A stretch of 46,538 bases of DNA from an uncultured Bacteroides sp. (GCA_945965395.1 CAMFND010000051.1:1-46538), one strand, 5' to 3'. Numbered from the stretch's first letter, positions 1 through 9,374 are shown. Numbers and translations: made by a program. The notes: a model not told the origin generated them from the letters alone.

Positions 1-24
1 ACCTCGTCACGTACGTGTCGAGGT
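1..24. terminator. hairpin at window edge, probable terminator of the upstream gene
   Basis: ACCTCG and CGAGGT flank the self-complementary CACGTACGTG with one T/T mismatch, giving an almost perfect 24-base palindrome. A T-rich stretch follows. The gene it would serve lies outside the window. Confidence 0.4.
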
Positions 25-154
25 AAATTTAACTATATTTTTAAGAAATGGCCCAGGTTGATTTCCTGAAAAAGTCCACATACACTGTAAACGTTTTTCA
101 TGTATAAAAAGACAAAAAATTACCTTATCCACATACGATTCACGCAAACAACCG

Positions 155-162
155 TATCTTTG
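155..162 (+). promoter_or_regulatory. Bacteroidales -7 element (TATCTTTG) of the OmpA gene
   Basis: TATCTTTG matches the TAnnTTTG -7 consensus and ends 18 bases before the ATG at 181. I find no good TTTG at the expected -33 distance. Its position downstream of the earlier in-frame ATG at 100 rules that start out. Confidence 0.6.
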
Positions 163-180
163 CAAAAAAATTTGCAAATT

Positions 181-1023
181 ATGAAGAAAATAGGTTTAAT
201 CATACTGGGCGGAGCACTGATAATGAGCAGTACTTCGTGTGTCACCAAGAAAAAATTCCTCCTTGCAGAAAACGGACGAATAGAAGCATTGTCCAGGGGA
301 GACAAGCTGCAAGGGCAACTGAACGAATGCCACAACGAAATGGACAAGATGCGCGGACAAATTGACCGTCTGCAGCAAGATACCAACCAGCAGGGGAACT
401 CCATCCGCCATTACCAACAGCTATTGTCAAGCAACATGAACGAACAGGAGAAGCTGAACGCCCTGCTTGGTGAAAAGTTGAAAGAACTGGATGAACGTGA
501 AAAGACCATTCAGGAACTGCAAGGTATGATTGACCAGCAGAATGCCACAGTACAGAGCCTGCTCAACAGTGTGAAAGATGCCTTGCTCGGCTTCAGCAGT
601 GACGAGCTGACCGTACGCGAGCAGAACGGCAAGGTCTATGTGGCCATGTCCGACAAGCTGTTGTTTCAGTCCGGAAGTGCCAAACTGGATAAACGTGGAG
701 AAGAGGCTTTGGGAAAGTTAGCCGAAGTGTTGAACAAGCAGACCGAAATTGATGTATGCATCGAAGGGCATACGGACAACAAGCCGATTCATACCGCACA
801 GTTCAAGGACAACTGGGACCTGAGCGTTATCCGCGCTACTTCCGTAGCACGTATCCTGATTGAAAAATACAAGGTCAACCCGTTGCAGATACAACCCAGC
901 GGACGCGGAGAATACATACCGGTAGCCGATAACGAAACAGCCGAAGGTCGCGCCAAGAACCGCCGCACAGAGATTATCATGTCGCCGAAACTGGACAAGC
1001 TGTTCCAGATGCTGAAAAAATAA
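181..1023 (+). CDS. OmpA family peptidoglycan-binding outer-membrane lipoprotein
   Basis: The 280-residue product has a lipoprotein signal peptide with the cysteine in SSTSC, so it should be anchored in a membrane facing the periplasm. Residues about 30-135 are rich in Glu, Gln and Lys and look like a coiled coil. Residues about 150-265 form an OmpA C-terminal domain with the motifs GHTDN, NWDLSVIRA and NRRTEI, which in this family bind the diaminopimelate of peptidoglycan. There is no beta-barrel, so this is the lipoprotein subtype (Pal or YiaD-like) that links outer membrane and wall. The start at 181 fits the signal peptide and lies just after a -7 element; an earlier in-frame ATG at 100 is upstream of that promoter. 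It is monocistronic, with a terminator right after it. Confidence 0.9.
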   Translation: MKKIGLIILGGALIMSSTSCVTKKKFLLAENGRIEALSRGDKLQGQLNECHNEMDKMRGQIDRLQQDTNQQGNSIRHYQQLLSSNMNEQEKLNALLGEKLKELDEREKTIQELQGMIDQQNATVQSLLNSVKDALLGFSSDELTVREQNGKVYVAMSDKLLFQSGSAKLDKRGEEALGKLAEVLNKQTEIDVCIEGHTDNKPIHTAQFKDNWDLSVIRATSVARILIEKYKVNPLQIQPSGRGEYIPVADNETAEGRAKNRRTEIIMSPKLDKLFQMLKK

Positions 1024-1049
1024 GAAAGACTGAAAGTCTTTACAAACCA

Positions 1050-1096
1050 ATAGCCCTGACATGCTTCACCACACGGGAAGTATGTCAGGGCTATTT
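1050..1096 (+). terminator. intrinsic terminator after the OmpA gene
   Basis: AATAGCCCTGACAT pairs with ATGTCAGGGCTATT around a short partly paired CTTC/GGAAG region, and the right arm runs into TTTTG. Confidence 0.85.
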
Positions 1097-1435
1097 TGTC
1101 GGTTTACAAGAAGGTATCCTGCCTTCATTTTTACTTGTTATTACCCACCCTTCATTATATAATTAGGAGTAGACAAGATGCCCTGAAAAAATAAAAATCA
1201 CATTACAGCAGATTCCAGATGTATAAAGTCCCGATTAACAATTATATCATCAGCATATTTTAAAAAAAATCGTTCTTTACCTTCTGTTTTTATTTTCCAA
1301 CATAACTAATACGAACGAACACATAAAAATACTCAAAAGTCGACAGAAGTTTTTACTTTCATCGCCTGTAGAAATGTTAAAAACGAAGAAGAACGAAAAA
1401 AAAGAAGGAAACATGCTCTAAAACATGGACTTTTA

Positions 1436-1455
1436 TTAGTGTAATTTTACACTTA
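1436..1455. promoter_or_regulatory. candidate AraR operator, upstream copy
   Basis: AGTGTAA-TT-TTACACT at 1438-1453 is a perfect inverted repeat in the 546-base gap before the symporter gene. A related AGTGT...ACACT site lies 40 bases downstream and a third lies before the aldose epimerase gene. Assignment to AraR is inferred from recurrence at the arabinose genes and from the araR gene in the same cluster. Confidence 0.6.
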
Positions 1456-1464
1456 TCCGTAATA

Positions 1465-1497
1465 TTGCATTCAAATTAGTGTTGCTAATACACTTTG
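1465..1497 (+). promoter_or_regulatory. candidate ara promoter overlapped by a second AraR-like operator
   Basis: A TTG at 1465-1467 and ACACTTTG at 1490-1497 (near TAnnTTTG) are spaced about like a Bacteroides promoter. AGTGT-N7-ACACT at 1478-1494 covers the spacer and -7 region, so a bound repressor would block RNA polymerase. The region also contains ATTAG...CTAAT. The rest of the 1097-1569 gap is A+T-rich with no gene. Confidence 0.45.
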
Positions 1498-1569
1498 AAA
1501 AACAAACAAGATAAAATACGTTTTTGATAACCGCAAAATCAATACACAAATAATTAAAATAATACTATT

Positions 1570-3315
1570 ATGAATTGGAATTCAACTGAATTTATTTGGC
1601 TTGACTGGCTGGTTCTCGCCGTCGGAGTCATTGCTATTGTATGGGCTGTGTACCGTGCAATAAAAAAAGATCAGGAAAAAATGAAAGGCGCCGACAGCCA
1701 AAATTACCTTTTCGGAAAAGGGGAACCTTGGTACATTATCGGTGCTGCTATCTTCGCAGCGAACATCGGTTCTGAGCACCTTGTAGGATTAGCCGGTACA
1801 GGTGCAAAAGACGGTGTGGGAATGGCACACTGGGAAATGCAAGGATGGATGATCCTTATTTTAGGATGGTTGTTCGTTCCTTTCTATCAACTATTAAACA
1901 ACAAAATGGGCAAGATTATCACCATGCCCGACTTCCTGAAATTCCGTTACACTCAACGTACCGGTTCATGGCTGTCTATCATCACACTGATTGCATACGT
2001 ATTGACAAAGGTATCTGTAACTGCATTTACCGGCGGTATCTTCTTTGAATACCTGCTCGGTCTTCCATTCTGGTGGGGAGCGCTCGGTCTTATCTTTATC
2101 ACGGCTGTGTTCACCGTTTTTGGCGGTATGAAGGGAGTCATGACACTTTCTGCCATCCAAACTCCTATCCTTATCATCGGTTCATTTCTGGTTTTGTTCT
2201 TAGGCTTGAATATGCTGGGTGATGGCAGCATCTCAGAAGGATGGTCACAAATGATGGCTGTTTGTAACGCTGCACACGACGGTTTCGGAACAACTCACAT
2301 GTTCCACACTGACCCAGCTGACCCGATGTATCCGCAATTCCCGGGTTATGTGGTATTCCTCGGAGCATCTATCATCGGTTTCTGGTACTGGTGTACTGAC
2401 CAACACATCGTACAGCGTGTGCTCGGACAGACTAAGGGAGAAGATAACCGTAAAGTTATGGCACGTGCACGCCGTGGTACAATCGCAGCCGGTTATTTCA
2501 AACTGTTGCCTGTATTCATGTTTCTGATTCCGGGTATGGTGGCATTCGCACTCTCACAGAAAACCGGTAGCAACATCGTAATGGATATCACCAACACACA
2601 TGACACAGACGGTGCTTTTGCCATGATGGTAAAGAACATCTTGCCTGCAGGTGTGAAAGGTATCGTAACCATCGGTTTCATCTGCGCCCTGGTGGCTTCT
2701 TTGGCTGCATTCTTTAACAGCTGTGCGACACTGTTTACAGAAGACTTCTACAAACCTATGAAGAAAGGTATGAGCGAAAGCCACTACGTAATGGTAGGCC
2801 GTGTAGCTACAGTCGTTGTCGTACTGTTGGGATTGGCTTGGATGCCTATCATGATGAACATGGGTAACCTGTATTCTTATCTTCAAGATATTCAGTCTTT
2901 GATTGCTCCTGCCATGGTAGCCGTATTTACCCTGGGGATCTTCTCTAAGCGCATCACACCGAAAGCTGGAGAATGGGGACTTATCGGAGGATTCCTTATT
3001 GGTATGCTTCGTCTGTTGACCAACGTACTTACCGACTCTGGTAAAGCGGTAATGGACGGAGCGTTCTGGGAATGCACTTCTTGGTTCTGGCAGACTAACT
3101 GGCTTATCTTTGAAGTATGGTTGCTGGTATTCATCGTTATCATGATGTACGTAGTATCCATGTTCACTGCTAAACCGACATCTGAACAAATTGCAGCCAT
3201 CACTTTCACTGGTGACTACAAGAAAGCAATTCGCGAAAGCTGGAATATGTGGGATGTAGTTGCTACATTGGGAGTTGTTGTTCTCTGCGCATTGTTCTAT
3301 GCATACTTCTGGTAA
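1570..3315 (+). CDS. sodium/solute symporter (SSS family), probable L-arabinose transporter
   Basis: The 581-residue protein has repeated hydrophobic helices along its length, as in the SGLT-like branch of the sodium:solute symporter family. Recognisable family stretches are the N-terminal GAAIFAANIGSEHLVGLAG, the GFWYWCTDQHIVQRVLG segment and a hydrophobic C-terminus. It should sit in the inner membrane and take up a sugar with Na+. L-arabinose is inferred from the context: it is the first gene before galM-araR-araD-araA-araB and carries two AraR-like sites upstream. A strong terminator follows, so it is probably transcribed mostly alone. The family is certain; the substrate is inferred. Confidence 0.88.
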   Translation: MNWNSTEFIWLDWLVLAVGVIAIVWAVYRAIKKDQEKMKGADSQNYLFGKGEPWYIIGAAIFAANIGSEHLVGLAGTGAKDGVGMAHWEMQGWMILILGWLFVPFYQLLNNKMGKIITMPDFLKFRYTQRTGSWLSIITLIAYVLTKVSVTAFTGGIFFEYLLGLPFWWGALGLIFITAVFTVFGGMKGVMTLSAIQTPILIIGSFLVLFLGLNMLGDGSISEGWSQMMAVCNAAHDGFGTTHMFHTDPADPMYPQFPGYVVFLGASIIGFWYWCTDQHIVQRVLGQTKGEDNRKVMARARRGTIAAGYFKLLPVFMFLIPGMVAFALSQKTGSNIVMDITNTHDTDGAFAMMVKNILPAGVKGIVTIGFICALVASLAAFFNSCATLFTEDFYKPMKKGMSESHYVMVGRVATVVVVLLGLAWMPIMMNMGNLYSYLQDIQSLIAPAMVAVFTLGIFSKRITPKAGEWGLIGGFLIGMLRLLTNVLTDSGKAVMDGAFWECTSWFWQTNWLIFEVWLLVFIVIMMYVVSMFTAKPTSEQIAAITFTGDYKKAIRESWNMWDVVATLGVVVLCALFYAYFW

Positions 3316-3339
3316 TCCATAAAAACCAACTTATAAAGA

Positions 3340-3377
3340 AAGAGGATATGTAGAAAACCTGCATATCCTCTTCTTTT
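3340..3377 (+). terminator. intrinsic terminator between symporter and epimerase genes
   Basis: AAGAGGATATG pairs perfectly with CATATCCTCTT (11 bp, 11-base loop), followed by CTTTTTT. It separates the symporter transcript from the galM-led operon. Confidence 0.88.
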
Positions 3378-3450
3378 TTAATAGAAACTACTAAAAAACG
3401 CTCATTCTATGTTGAAAAACATCTGAAAAAAAGAACAAGCAATTGTTTTA

Positions 3451-3467
3451 AGTGTTACTTTTACACC
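3451..3467. promoter_or_regulatory. candidate AraR operator upstream of galM
   Basis: AGTGT-N7-ACACC lies 27 bases before the galM start and shares the half-sites of the two sites ahead of the symporter. One base of the right half departs from symmetry. No clear TAnnTTTG promoter is visible beside it. Confidence 0.5.
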
Positions 3468-3493
3468 ATATATAAAAACATCAATAATTTCAC

Positions 3494-4651
3494 ATGAAAA
3501 GCATGAATAAATCTTTCTTAGGGGCAAGTATCATTCTTGCAGTATTGAGCGGTTGTGCTTCCAAGCAAGCCCAGCAACCGAAGCTGACTTTATCAGGCTT
3601 GAACCCTGCTAATTTTGAGGTTTCAGCTGAGAATGCCAAACCTATTAAACTTTATACTTTGAAGAACAGTCAGGGTATGGAAGTTTGTGTAACCAATTTC
3701 GGCGGACGAATCGTATCCGTCATGGTTCCCGATAAAAACGGAAAGATGACGGATGTAGTTCTCGGTTTTGACAGCATTGCTGACTATCAGAATATTCCAA
3801 GTGACTTCGGAGCTTCTATCGGCCGTTATGCCAACCGAATCAACAAAGGAAAAATCACTATCGACGGACAGGAAATCCTGCTTCCGACCAATAACTTCGG
3901 CCATTGTCTGCACGGCGGTCCTACCGGATGGCAATATCAGGTATACGAAGCGAACCAAGCCAATGACAGTACCATCGTGCTGACCATGAAATCGCCCGAC
4001 GGAGACAATAACTTCCCGGGGAATGTGACTGCCAATGTAACTTATTCATTGACTGCCGACAATGCCATCGACATCAAATACGATGCTACTACTGACAAGA
4101 CCACAGTCATTAATATGACCAACCATTCTTATTTCAACCTGAATGGCGACCCGTCTAAACCGGCTACAGATCACTTACTTTACGTAGCTTCCGACAGTAT
4201 TACTCCGGTAGACAGCACCTTCATGACAACAGGTGAAATGATGGCAGTAAAAGAAACTCCGTTTGACTTCAACACGCCGAAAGCCCTCAGCGAAGGAGTG
4301 ACAGATTTCTCTAACGAACAAGTAAAATTCGGTAACGGATTTGACCATAACTGGGTACTGAAAACCAAAGGTGACATCAATCAGGTGGCAGCTAAACTGA
4401 CCAGCCCAACAACCGGTATCAGTCTGGAAGTGTATACAGACGAACCGGGTATTCAGGTGTATACCGGAAACTTCCTGGACGGAACAGTGAAGGGTAAGAA
4501 AGGTATCGTGTATCCGCAGCGTGCATCTGTATGTTTGGAAACACAGCACTATCCTGACAGCCCTAACAAACCACAATGGCCTTCTGTTATCCTGACTCCG
4601 GGACAGACTTACCACAGTCACTGTATCTTCAAGTTTACAGTAGAAAAATAA
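3494..4651 (+). CDS. galM: aldose 1-epimerase (mutarotase), predicted lipoprotein
   Basis: The 385-residue protein matches aldose 1-epimerase, which interconverts alpha and beta anomers of free sugars. Family signatures are VTNFGGRIVSVMVPD, ASIGRYANRI, HCLHGG, the catalytic-type NHSYFNL and the late VCLETQHYPDSPN. The N-terminus is a lipoprotein signal with LSGC, and about 45 extra residues precede the catalytic domain, so the enzyme is probably exported and lipid-anchored, as is common in Bacteroidales. It follows an AraR-like site and heads galM-araR-araD-araA-araB, so it likely supplies the right anomer of arabinose to the symporter or isomerase. An ATG three codons downstream is an alternative start. 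Confidence 0.9.
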   Translation: MKSMNKSFLGASIILAVLSGCASKQAQQPKLTLSGLNPANFEVSAENAKPIKLYTLKNSQGMEVCVTNFGGRIVSVMVPDKNGKMTDVVLGFDSIADYQNIPSDFGASIGRYANRINKGKITIDGQEILLPTNNFGHCLHGGPTGWQYQVYEANQANDSTIVLTMKSPDGDNNFPGNVTANVTYSLTADNAIDIKYDATTDKTTVINMTNHSYFNLNGDPSKPATDHLLYVASDSITPVDSTFMTTGEMMAVKETPFDFNTPKALSEGVTDFSNEQVKFGNGFDHNWVLKTKGDINQVAAKLTSPTTGISLEVYTDEPGIQVYTGNFLDGTVKGKKGIVYPQRASVCLETQHYPDSPNKPQWPSVILTPGQTYHSHCIFKFTVEK

Positions 4652-4699
4652 CAGAGACCCAAGAAACCAAGTTGTAAAGAACCAAAAGTCACGAACTTC

Positions 4700-5377
4700 A
4701 TGACCACATATTATAATCATAATCCCCAATTTTATGTCGGAATCGACTGTATTATCTTTGGATTTGACAAAGGTGAACTGAATCTATTGCTGCTCAAAAG
4801 AAATTTCGAACCTGCAATGGGACAATGGTCGCTGATGGGAGGCTTCATTCAGGAAAACGAAAGTGCTGATGATGCTGCCAAACGTGTATTGAGTGAACTG
4901 ACCGGACTGGAAAATGTATACATGGACCAGATTGGTGCGTTCGGAGCTGTAGACCGCGATCCGGGTGAACGAGTTATCTCACTGGCTTATTATGCCTTAA
5001 TCAATATCAATGAATATGACCGTGAGCTGGTGCAGCAGCACAACGCATACTGGGTAAACATTAATAACCTACCCGACCTGATTTTTGACCACAATGAAAT
5101 GGTTGAGAAGGCTCGTGCCATCATGAAACAAAAAGCTTCAAGAGCACCTATCGGGTTCAACCTCTTGCCGGAGTTGTTCACGCTGACTCAGCTTCAAAGT
5201 CTCTACGAAGCAATTTACGGTGAACCGATGGACAAGCGAAATTTCCGCAAGCGTATTGCAGAAATGGGATTTATAGAGAAAACAGATAAAATTGATAAAA
5301 CAGGATCACGAAGAGGAGCCTCTCTTTACAAATTCAACGACAAGGCTTATCAGAAAGATCCGAAATTCAAACTTTAA
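4700..5377 (+). CDS. araR: AraR, Nudix-domain (NrtR-type) transcriptional regulator of arabinose genes
   Basis: The 225-residue protein has an N-terminal Nudix fold (about residues 10-140) and a C-terminal winged helix (about 150-225). The Nudix box at residues 47-70 is degenerate: where active hydrolases carry REUxEExGU this protein has RVLSELTGL, so two of the catalytic acidic positions are lost. That is the pattern of Nudix-derived regulators such as NrtR and the AraR known from Bacteroides thetaiotaomicron, where the sensory domain binds L-arabinose and the winged helix binds DNA. It lies inside the ara cluster, 48 bases after galM and 4 bases before araD, so it is probably autoregulated. 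The effector is taken from the family, not from this sequence. Confidence 0.85.
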   Translation: MTTYYNHNPQFYVGIDCIIFGFDKGELNLLLLKRNFEPAMGQWSLMGGFIQENESADDAAKRVLSELTGLENVYMDQIGAFGAVDRDPGERVISLAYYALININEYDRELVQQHNAYWVNINNLPDLIFDHNEMVEKARAIMKQKASRAPIGFNLLPELFTLTQLQSLYEAIYGEPMDKRNFRKRIAEMGFIEKTDKIDKTGSRRGASLYKFNDKAYQKDPKFKL

Positions 5378-5381
5378 AAAT

Positions 5382-6071
5382 ATGTTAGAAGCACTGAAAG
5401 AAAAAGTGTTCCATGCCAACCTGGATTTGGTGAAACACGGACTGGTTATTTTCACGTGGGGAAACGTATCAGCCATCGACCGTGAAAGCGGACTGGTGGT
5501 TATCAAACCCAGTGGAGTATCTTACGATGAAATGAAAGCCGAAGACATGGTAGTAGTCGACCTGGAAGGAAACGTGGTAGAAGGAAACTTGCGTCCTTCA
5601 AGTGACACACCGACTCACCTTGTACTGTACAAAGCTTTTCCTGAAATCGGAGGTGTGGTACATACACATTCTACATACGCCACTGCATGGGCACAGGCTG
5701 GCTGCGATATTCCGAACATCGGAACTACTCACGCCGATTATTTCCACGAAGCTATCCCCTGCACTGCTGACATGACGGAAGAAGAAGTGAAGGGTGCCTA
5801 CGAAAAGGAAACTGGAAACGTAATCGTGAAACGCTTTGAAGGTATGAATCCGGTACATACTCCGGGTGTACTCGTAAAGAACCACGGTCCTTTCTCATGG
5901 GGTAAGGATGCACACGATGCCGTTCACAATGCCGTAGTTATGGAACAGGTTGCCAAAATGGCCAGCATTGCTTACGCTGTCAATCCGAATCTGACCATGA
6001 ACCCGCTGCTGGTAGAAAAACACTTCAGCCGCAAGCACGGTCCGAACGCTTATTACGGACAGAAAAAATAA
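5382..6071 (+). CDS. araD: L-ribulose-5-phosphate 4-epimerase
   Basis: The 229-residue product is the last enzyme of the arabinose pathway, converting L-ribulose 5-phosphate to D-xylulose 5-phosphate. It is a class II aldolase-type zinc enzyme: the metal-binding HTHSTYA motif is at residues 94-96, and a further histidine lies in NHGPFSWG near 168. SGVSYD and PSSDTPTH are the substrate-loop signatures. The length matches the 231 residues of the E. coli enzyme. The open frame extends upstream to 5292 inside araR, but the start at 5382 gives the normal N-terminus MLEALKEKV and leaves a 4-base gap, implying translational coupling. Confidence 0.93.
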   Translation: MLEALKEKVFHANLDLVKHGLVIFTWGNVSAIDRESGLVVIKPSGVSYDEMKAEDMVVVDLEGNVVEGNLRPSSDTPTHLVLYKAFPEIGGVVHTHSTYATAWAQAGCDIPNIGTTHADYFHEAIPCTADMTEEEVKGAYEKETGNVIVKRFEGMNPVHTPGVLVKNHGPFSWGKDAHDAVHNAVVMEQVAKMASIAYAVNPNLTMNPLLVEKHFSRKHGPNAYYGQKK

Positions 6072-6113
6072 CATAAAAACAAATATCCAACCAATTAAAA
6101 ACATAAAATCACT

Positions 6114-7640
6114 ATGAACGCATTTGATCAATATGAAGTATGGTTCGTAACCGGAGCTCAGCTCCTTTACGGAGGCGATGCAGTTATCGCAGTAGACGCA
6201 CACAGTAACGAAATGGTAGCAGGTTTGAATGCCAGCGGCAAATTGCCTGTGAAAGTAGTATATAAAGGAACTGCCAACTCTTCTAAAGAAGTAGAAGCAG
6301 TGTTCAAAGCAGCTAACAACGAAGAAAAATGTATCGGTGTCATCACTTGGATGCATACTTTCTCTCCTGCTAAAATGTGGATTCACGGCTTGCAGCAGTT
6401 GAAGAAACCGTTACTCCACCTGCACACTCAGTTCAACAAGGAAATTCCTTGGGACACCATGGATATGGACTTCATGAACTTGAACCAGTCAGCTCACGGT
6501 GACCGTGAATTTGGTCACATCTGCGCTCGTATGCGTGTACGCCGCAAAGTAGTAGTTGGTTACTGGAAAGACGAAAACACTTTGTCTAAGATTGCTGTAT
6601 GGATGCGCGTATGTGCTGCATGGGCAGATTCTCAGGATATGCTGATTCTGCGTTTCGGCGACCAGATGAACAACGTAGCCGTTACTGACGGTGACAAGGT
6701 AGAAGCTGAACAGCGCATGGGTTACCACGTAGACTACTGTCCGGTAAGCGAACTGATGAGCTATCACAAAGAAGTAAAAGATGAAGAGGTAGAAGCACTT
6801 GTAAAAACTTACTTCAATGAATATGACCACGATGCTGAACTGGAAGACAAAGCTTCTGAAGCATACCAGAAAGTATGGAATGCCGCTAAAGCTGAACTGG
6901 CTCTGCGTGCTATCCTGAAAGCTAAAGGCGCCAAAGGTTTCACAACTAACTTCGATGACCTGGGTCAGACTGACGGAAGCTACTTCGACCAGATTCCGGG
7001 ATTGGCTTCACAGCGATTGATGGCAGAAGGATATGGGTTCGGTGCAGAAGGTGACTGGAAATCAGCTGCTTTGTATCGTACAGTATGGGTAATGAACCAG
7101 GGATTGCCTAACGGATGTTCTTTCCTGGAAGACTACACACTGAACTTCGACGGTGAAAACAGCTCTATCCTTCAGGCTCACATGCTGGAAGTTTGTCCGA
7201 TGATTGCTGCCAAAAAGCCTCGTCTGGAAGTACACTTCCTCGGTATCGGAATACGCAAGAGCCAGACTGCACGTCTTGTCTTCACTTCTAAGGTAGGTAC
7301 AGGATGTACTGCTACTGTAGTAGACATGGGCAACCGTTTCCGTCTGATTGTAAACGACGTAGAATGTATCGAACCGAAACCACTGCCGAAATTGCCGGTT
7401 GCTTCTGCACTTTGGAAACCGATGCCTAACTTCGAAATCGGTGCAGGTGCATGGATTTTGGCTGGTGGTACTCACCACTCTTGCTTCTCATACGACCTGA
7501 CTGCAGAATACTGGGAAGACTATGCTGAAATCGCTGGAATCGAAATGGTACATATCAACAAGGATACTACCATCGACGGATTCAAGAAAGAACTTCGCAT
7601 GAACGAAGTATACTACATGCTGAACAAAGCTCTTTGCTAA
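6114..7640 (+). CDS. araA: L-arabinose isomerase
   Basis: The 508-residue enzyme converts L-arabinose to L-ribulose in the cytoplasm. It is full length (about 500 in E. coli) and collinear with the family: WFVTGAQLLYG at the N-terminus, ITWMHTFSPAKMW, LHTQFNKEIPW, GHICARMR, and the C-terminal GGTHHSCFSYDL with active-site histidines. It follows araD by 42 bases in the same operon and is followed by a hairpin before araB. Codon choice looks like that of a highly expressed gene. Confidence 0.96.
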   Translation: MNAFDQYEVWFVTGAQLLYGGDAVIAVDAHSNEMVAGLNASGKLPVKVVYKGTANSSKEVEAVFKAANNEEKCIGVITWMHTFSPAKMWIHGLQQLKKPLLHLHTQFNKEIPWDTMDMDFMNLNQSAHGDREFGHICARMRVRRKVVVGYWKDENTLSKIAVWMRVCAAWADSQDMLILRFGDQMNNVAVTDGDKVEAEQRMGYHVDYCPVSELMSYHKEVKDEEVEALVKTYFNEYDHDAELEDKASEAYQKVWNAAKAELALRAILKAKGAKGFTTNFDDLGQTDGSYFDQIPGLASQRLMAEGYGFGAEGDWKSAALYRTVWVMNQGLPNGCSFLEDYTLNFDGENSSILQAHMLEVCPMIAAKKPRLEVHFLGIGIRKSQTARLVFTSKVGTGCTATVVDMGNRFRLIVNDVECIEPKPLPKLPVASALWKPMPNFEIGAGAWILAGGTHHSCFSYDLTAEYWEDYAEIAGIEMVHINKDTTIDGFKKELRMNEVYYMLNKALC

Positions 7641-7660
7641 TACTTAACCAAGTATATCTT

Positions 7661-7707
7661 AAAAGTGCTGGACAGAAGATTTCTTTCTGGCAGCACTTTT
7701 ATTTTTT
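7661..7707 (+). terminator. hairpin with U-tract between araA and araB
   Basis: AAAAGTGCTG pairs with CAGCACTTTT, with a weaker inner pairing, followed by ATTTTTT. It ends about 40 bases before araB and may act as a partial terminator that lowers kinase expression relative to the isomerase. No convincing araB promoter is seen after it. Confidence 0.75.
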
Positions 7708-7748
7708 AATATTGCCTTATTTTTCACTTTAACTAATCGATTTTTAAT

Positions 7749-9344
7749 ATGAAAGATGCAAAGTCAACCATTGAGGCAGGTAAAGCCATTTTGGGTATTG
7801 AATTCGGTTCTACCCGAATCAAAGCTGTCCTGATTGACCAGGAAAATAAACCTATTGCTCAGGGAAGTCACACCTGGGAAAACCAGTTGGAAGACGGACT
7901 CTGGACCTACAGCATTGAAGCCATCTGGGCTGGAGTACAGGACTGCTATGCTGATCTTCGCGCAAACGTAAAAAGCCAGTACGGCATCGAAATAGAAAAC
8001 TTGGCAGCCATCGGTATCAGTGCCATGATGCACGGTTACATGGCTTTCAACGACAAAGAAGAAATCCTCGTACCGTTCCGCACCTGGAGAAATACCAATA
8101 CAGGTAAAGCAGCAGCCGAACTGTCTGAACTCTTTGTCTATAACATTCCGTTGAGATGGAGTATCTCTCACCTTTATCAGGCTATCCTGAACAAGGAAGA
8201 ACACGTGAAGGACATCACTTTCTTCACTACACTGGCAGGTTACGTACACTGGCAGATTACCGGCGAAAAAGTTCTGGGTATCGGTGATGCTTCAGGTATG
8301 CTTCCTATCGACCCTGAAACAAAGAACTACTCTGCCGAAATGATTGAAAAGTTCGACAAGTTAGTAGCTCCTTACGGATACAGCTGGAAACTGACAGACA
8401 TTCTGCCGAAAGTATTGCTGGCAGGAGAAAATGCCGGTTGCCTGACCGAAGAAGGTGCCAAGAGACTCGACGTATCAGGCCATCTGAAAGCAGGTGTACC
8501 TGTTTGTCCGCCGGAAGGTGATGCAGGAACAGGTATGGTGGCTACCAATGCCGTAAAACAGCGCACAGGTAATGTATCGGCTGGTACTTCTTCTTTCTCT
8601 ATGATTGTACTGGAAAAAGACCTGTCAAAGCCTTACGAAATGATTGACATGGTGACTACTCCTGACGGAAGCCTGGTAGCCATGGTACACTGCAACAACT
8701 GTACTTCCGACCTGAATGCATGGGTAAATCTGTTCAAGGAATACCAGGAACTGATGGGTATGCCGGTAGATATGGACGAAATCTTCGGCAAGCTGTACAA
8801 CAATGCACTGACAGGTGATGCAGACTGCGGCGGACTGATTTCGTACAACTACTTCTCAGGCGAACCTGTAACCGGTTTGACAGAAGGACGCCCGTTGTTC
8901 GTACGTACAGCAGGCGATAAATTCAACCTGGCCAACTTCATACGTGCCCACTTGTATGCATCGGTAGGCGTACTGAAGATTGGAAATGACATTCTCTTCA
9001 ACGAAGAAAAGATTAAAGTAGACCGCATCACCGGTCATGGAGGTTTGTTCCGCACCAAAGGTGTAGGTCAGAGAGTTCTTGCTGCAGCCATCAATTCTCC
9101 GATTTCTGTCATGGAAACCGCAGGAGAAGGTGGTGCATGGGGTATTGCACTGTTAGGTTCTTATCTGGTGAACAATGACAAGAAGCAGTCACTGGCTGAC
9201 TTCCTCGACGAAAAAGTGTTTGCCGGAAATGCGGGCGTAGAAGTATCTCCTACTGCAGAAGACGTTGCCGGATTCAATGCATATATTGAAAATTATAAGG
9301 CTTGTCTGCCGGTAGAAGAGGCTGCAGTAAAATACAAGAAGTAA
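7749..9344 (+). CDS. araB: FGGY-family carbohydrate kinase, L-ribulokinase
   Basis: The 531-residue protein is an FGGY-type sugar kinase. GIEFGSTRIKAVLID (about residues 16-30) is the N-terminal nucleotide-binding strand pair, GTSSFSM and RITGHGGLFRT are later family motifs, and GEGGAWGIALLGSYL closes the C-terminal ATPase domain. Taken alone it could be called a xylulokinase, but its place directly after araA and araD makes L-ribulose phosphorylation (to L-ribulose 5-phosphate) the best assignment. It is unlike the 566-residue enterobacterial AraB in length. An intrinsic hairpin lies in its leader. Confidence 0.87.
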   Translation: MKDAKSTIEAGKAILGIEFGSTRIKAVLIDQENKPIAQGSHTWENQLEDGLWTYSIEAIWAGVQDCYADLRANVKSQYGIEIENLAAIGISAMMHGYMAFNDKEEILVPFRTWRNTNTGKAAAELSELFVYNIPLRWSISHLYQAILNKEEHVKDITFFTTLAGYVHWQITGEKVLGIGDASGMLPIDPETKNYSAEMIEKFDKLVAPYGYSWKLTDILPKVLLAGENAGCLTEEGAKRLDVSGHLKAGVPVCPPEGDAGTGMVATNAVKQRTGNVSAGTSSFSMIVLEKDLSKPYEMIDMVTTPDGSLVAMVHCNNCTSDLNAWVNLFKEYQELMGMPVDMDEIFGKLYNNALTGDADCGGLISYNYFSGEPVTGLTEGRPLFVRTAGDKFNLANFIRAHLYASVGVLKIGNDILFNEEKIKVDRITGHGGLFRTKGVGQRVLAAAINSPISVMETAGEGGAWGIALLGSYLVNNDKKQSLADFLDEKVFAGNAGVEVSPTAEDVAGFNAYIENYKACLPVEEAAVKYKK

Positions 9345-9374
9345 AAAAATGTGAAATAAATAAGTTATTTCCAC

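Noticed and set aside
125..133. TTATCCACA, a perfect DnaA-box match; another at 18557-18565
   Set aside because: Single, isolated boxes without an A+T unwinding region or dnaA/dnaN neighbours; expected by chance. No replication origin is claimed.
100..180. Upstream start for the OmpA gene
   Set aside because: The extension precedes the -7 element and would bury the lipoprotein signal peptide.
2554..3189. 211-codon antisense ORF inside the symporter gene
   Set aside because: Shadow of a strongly conserved transporter gene; His/Gln-rich without domains.
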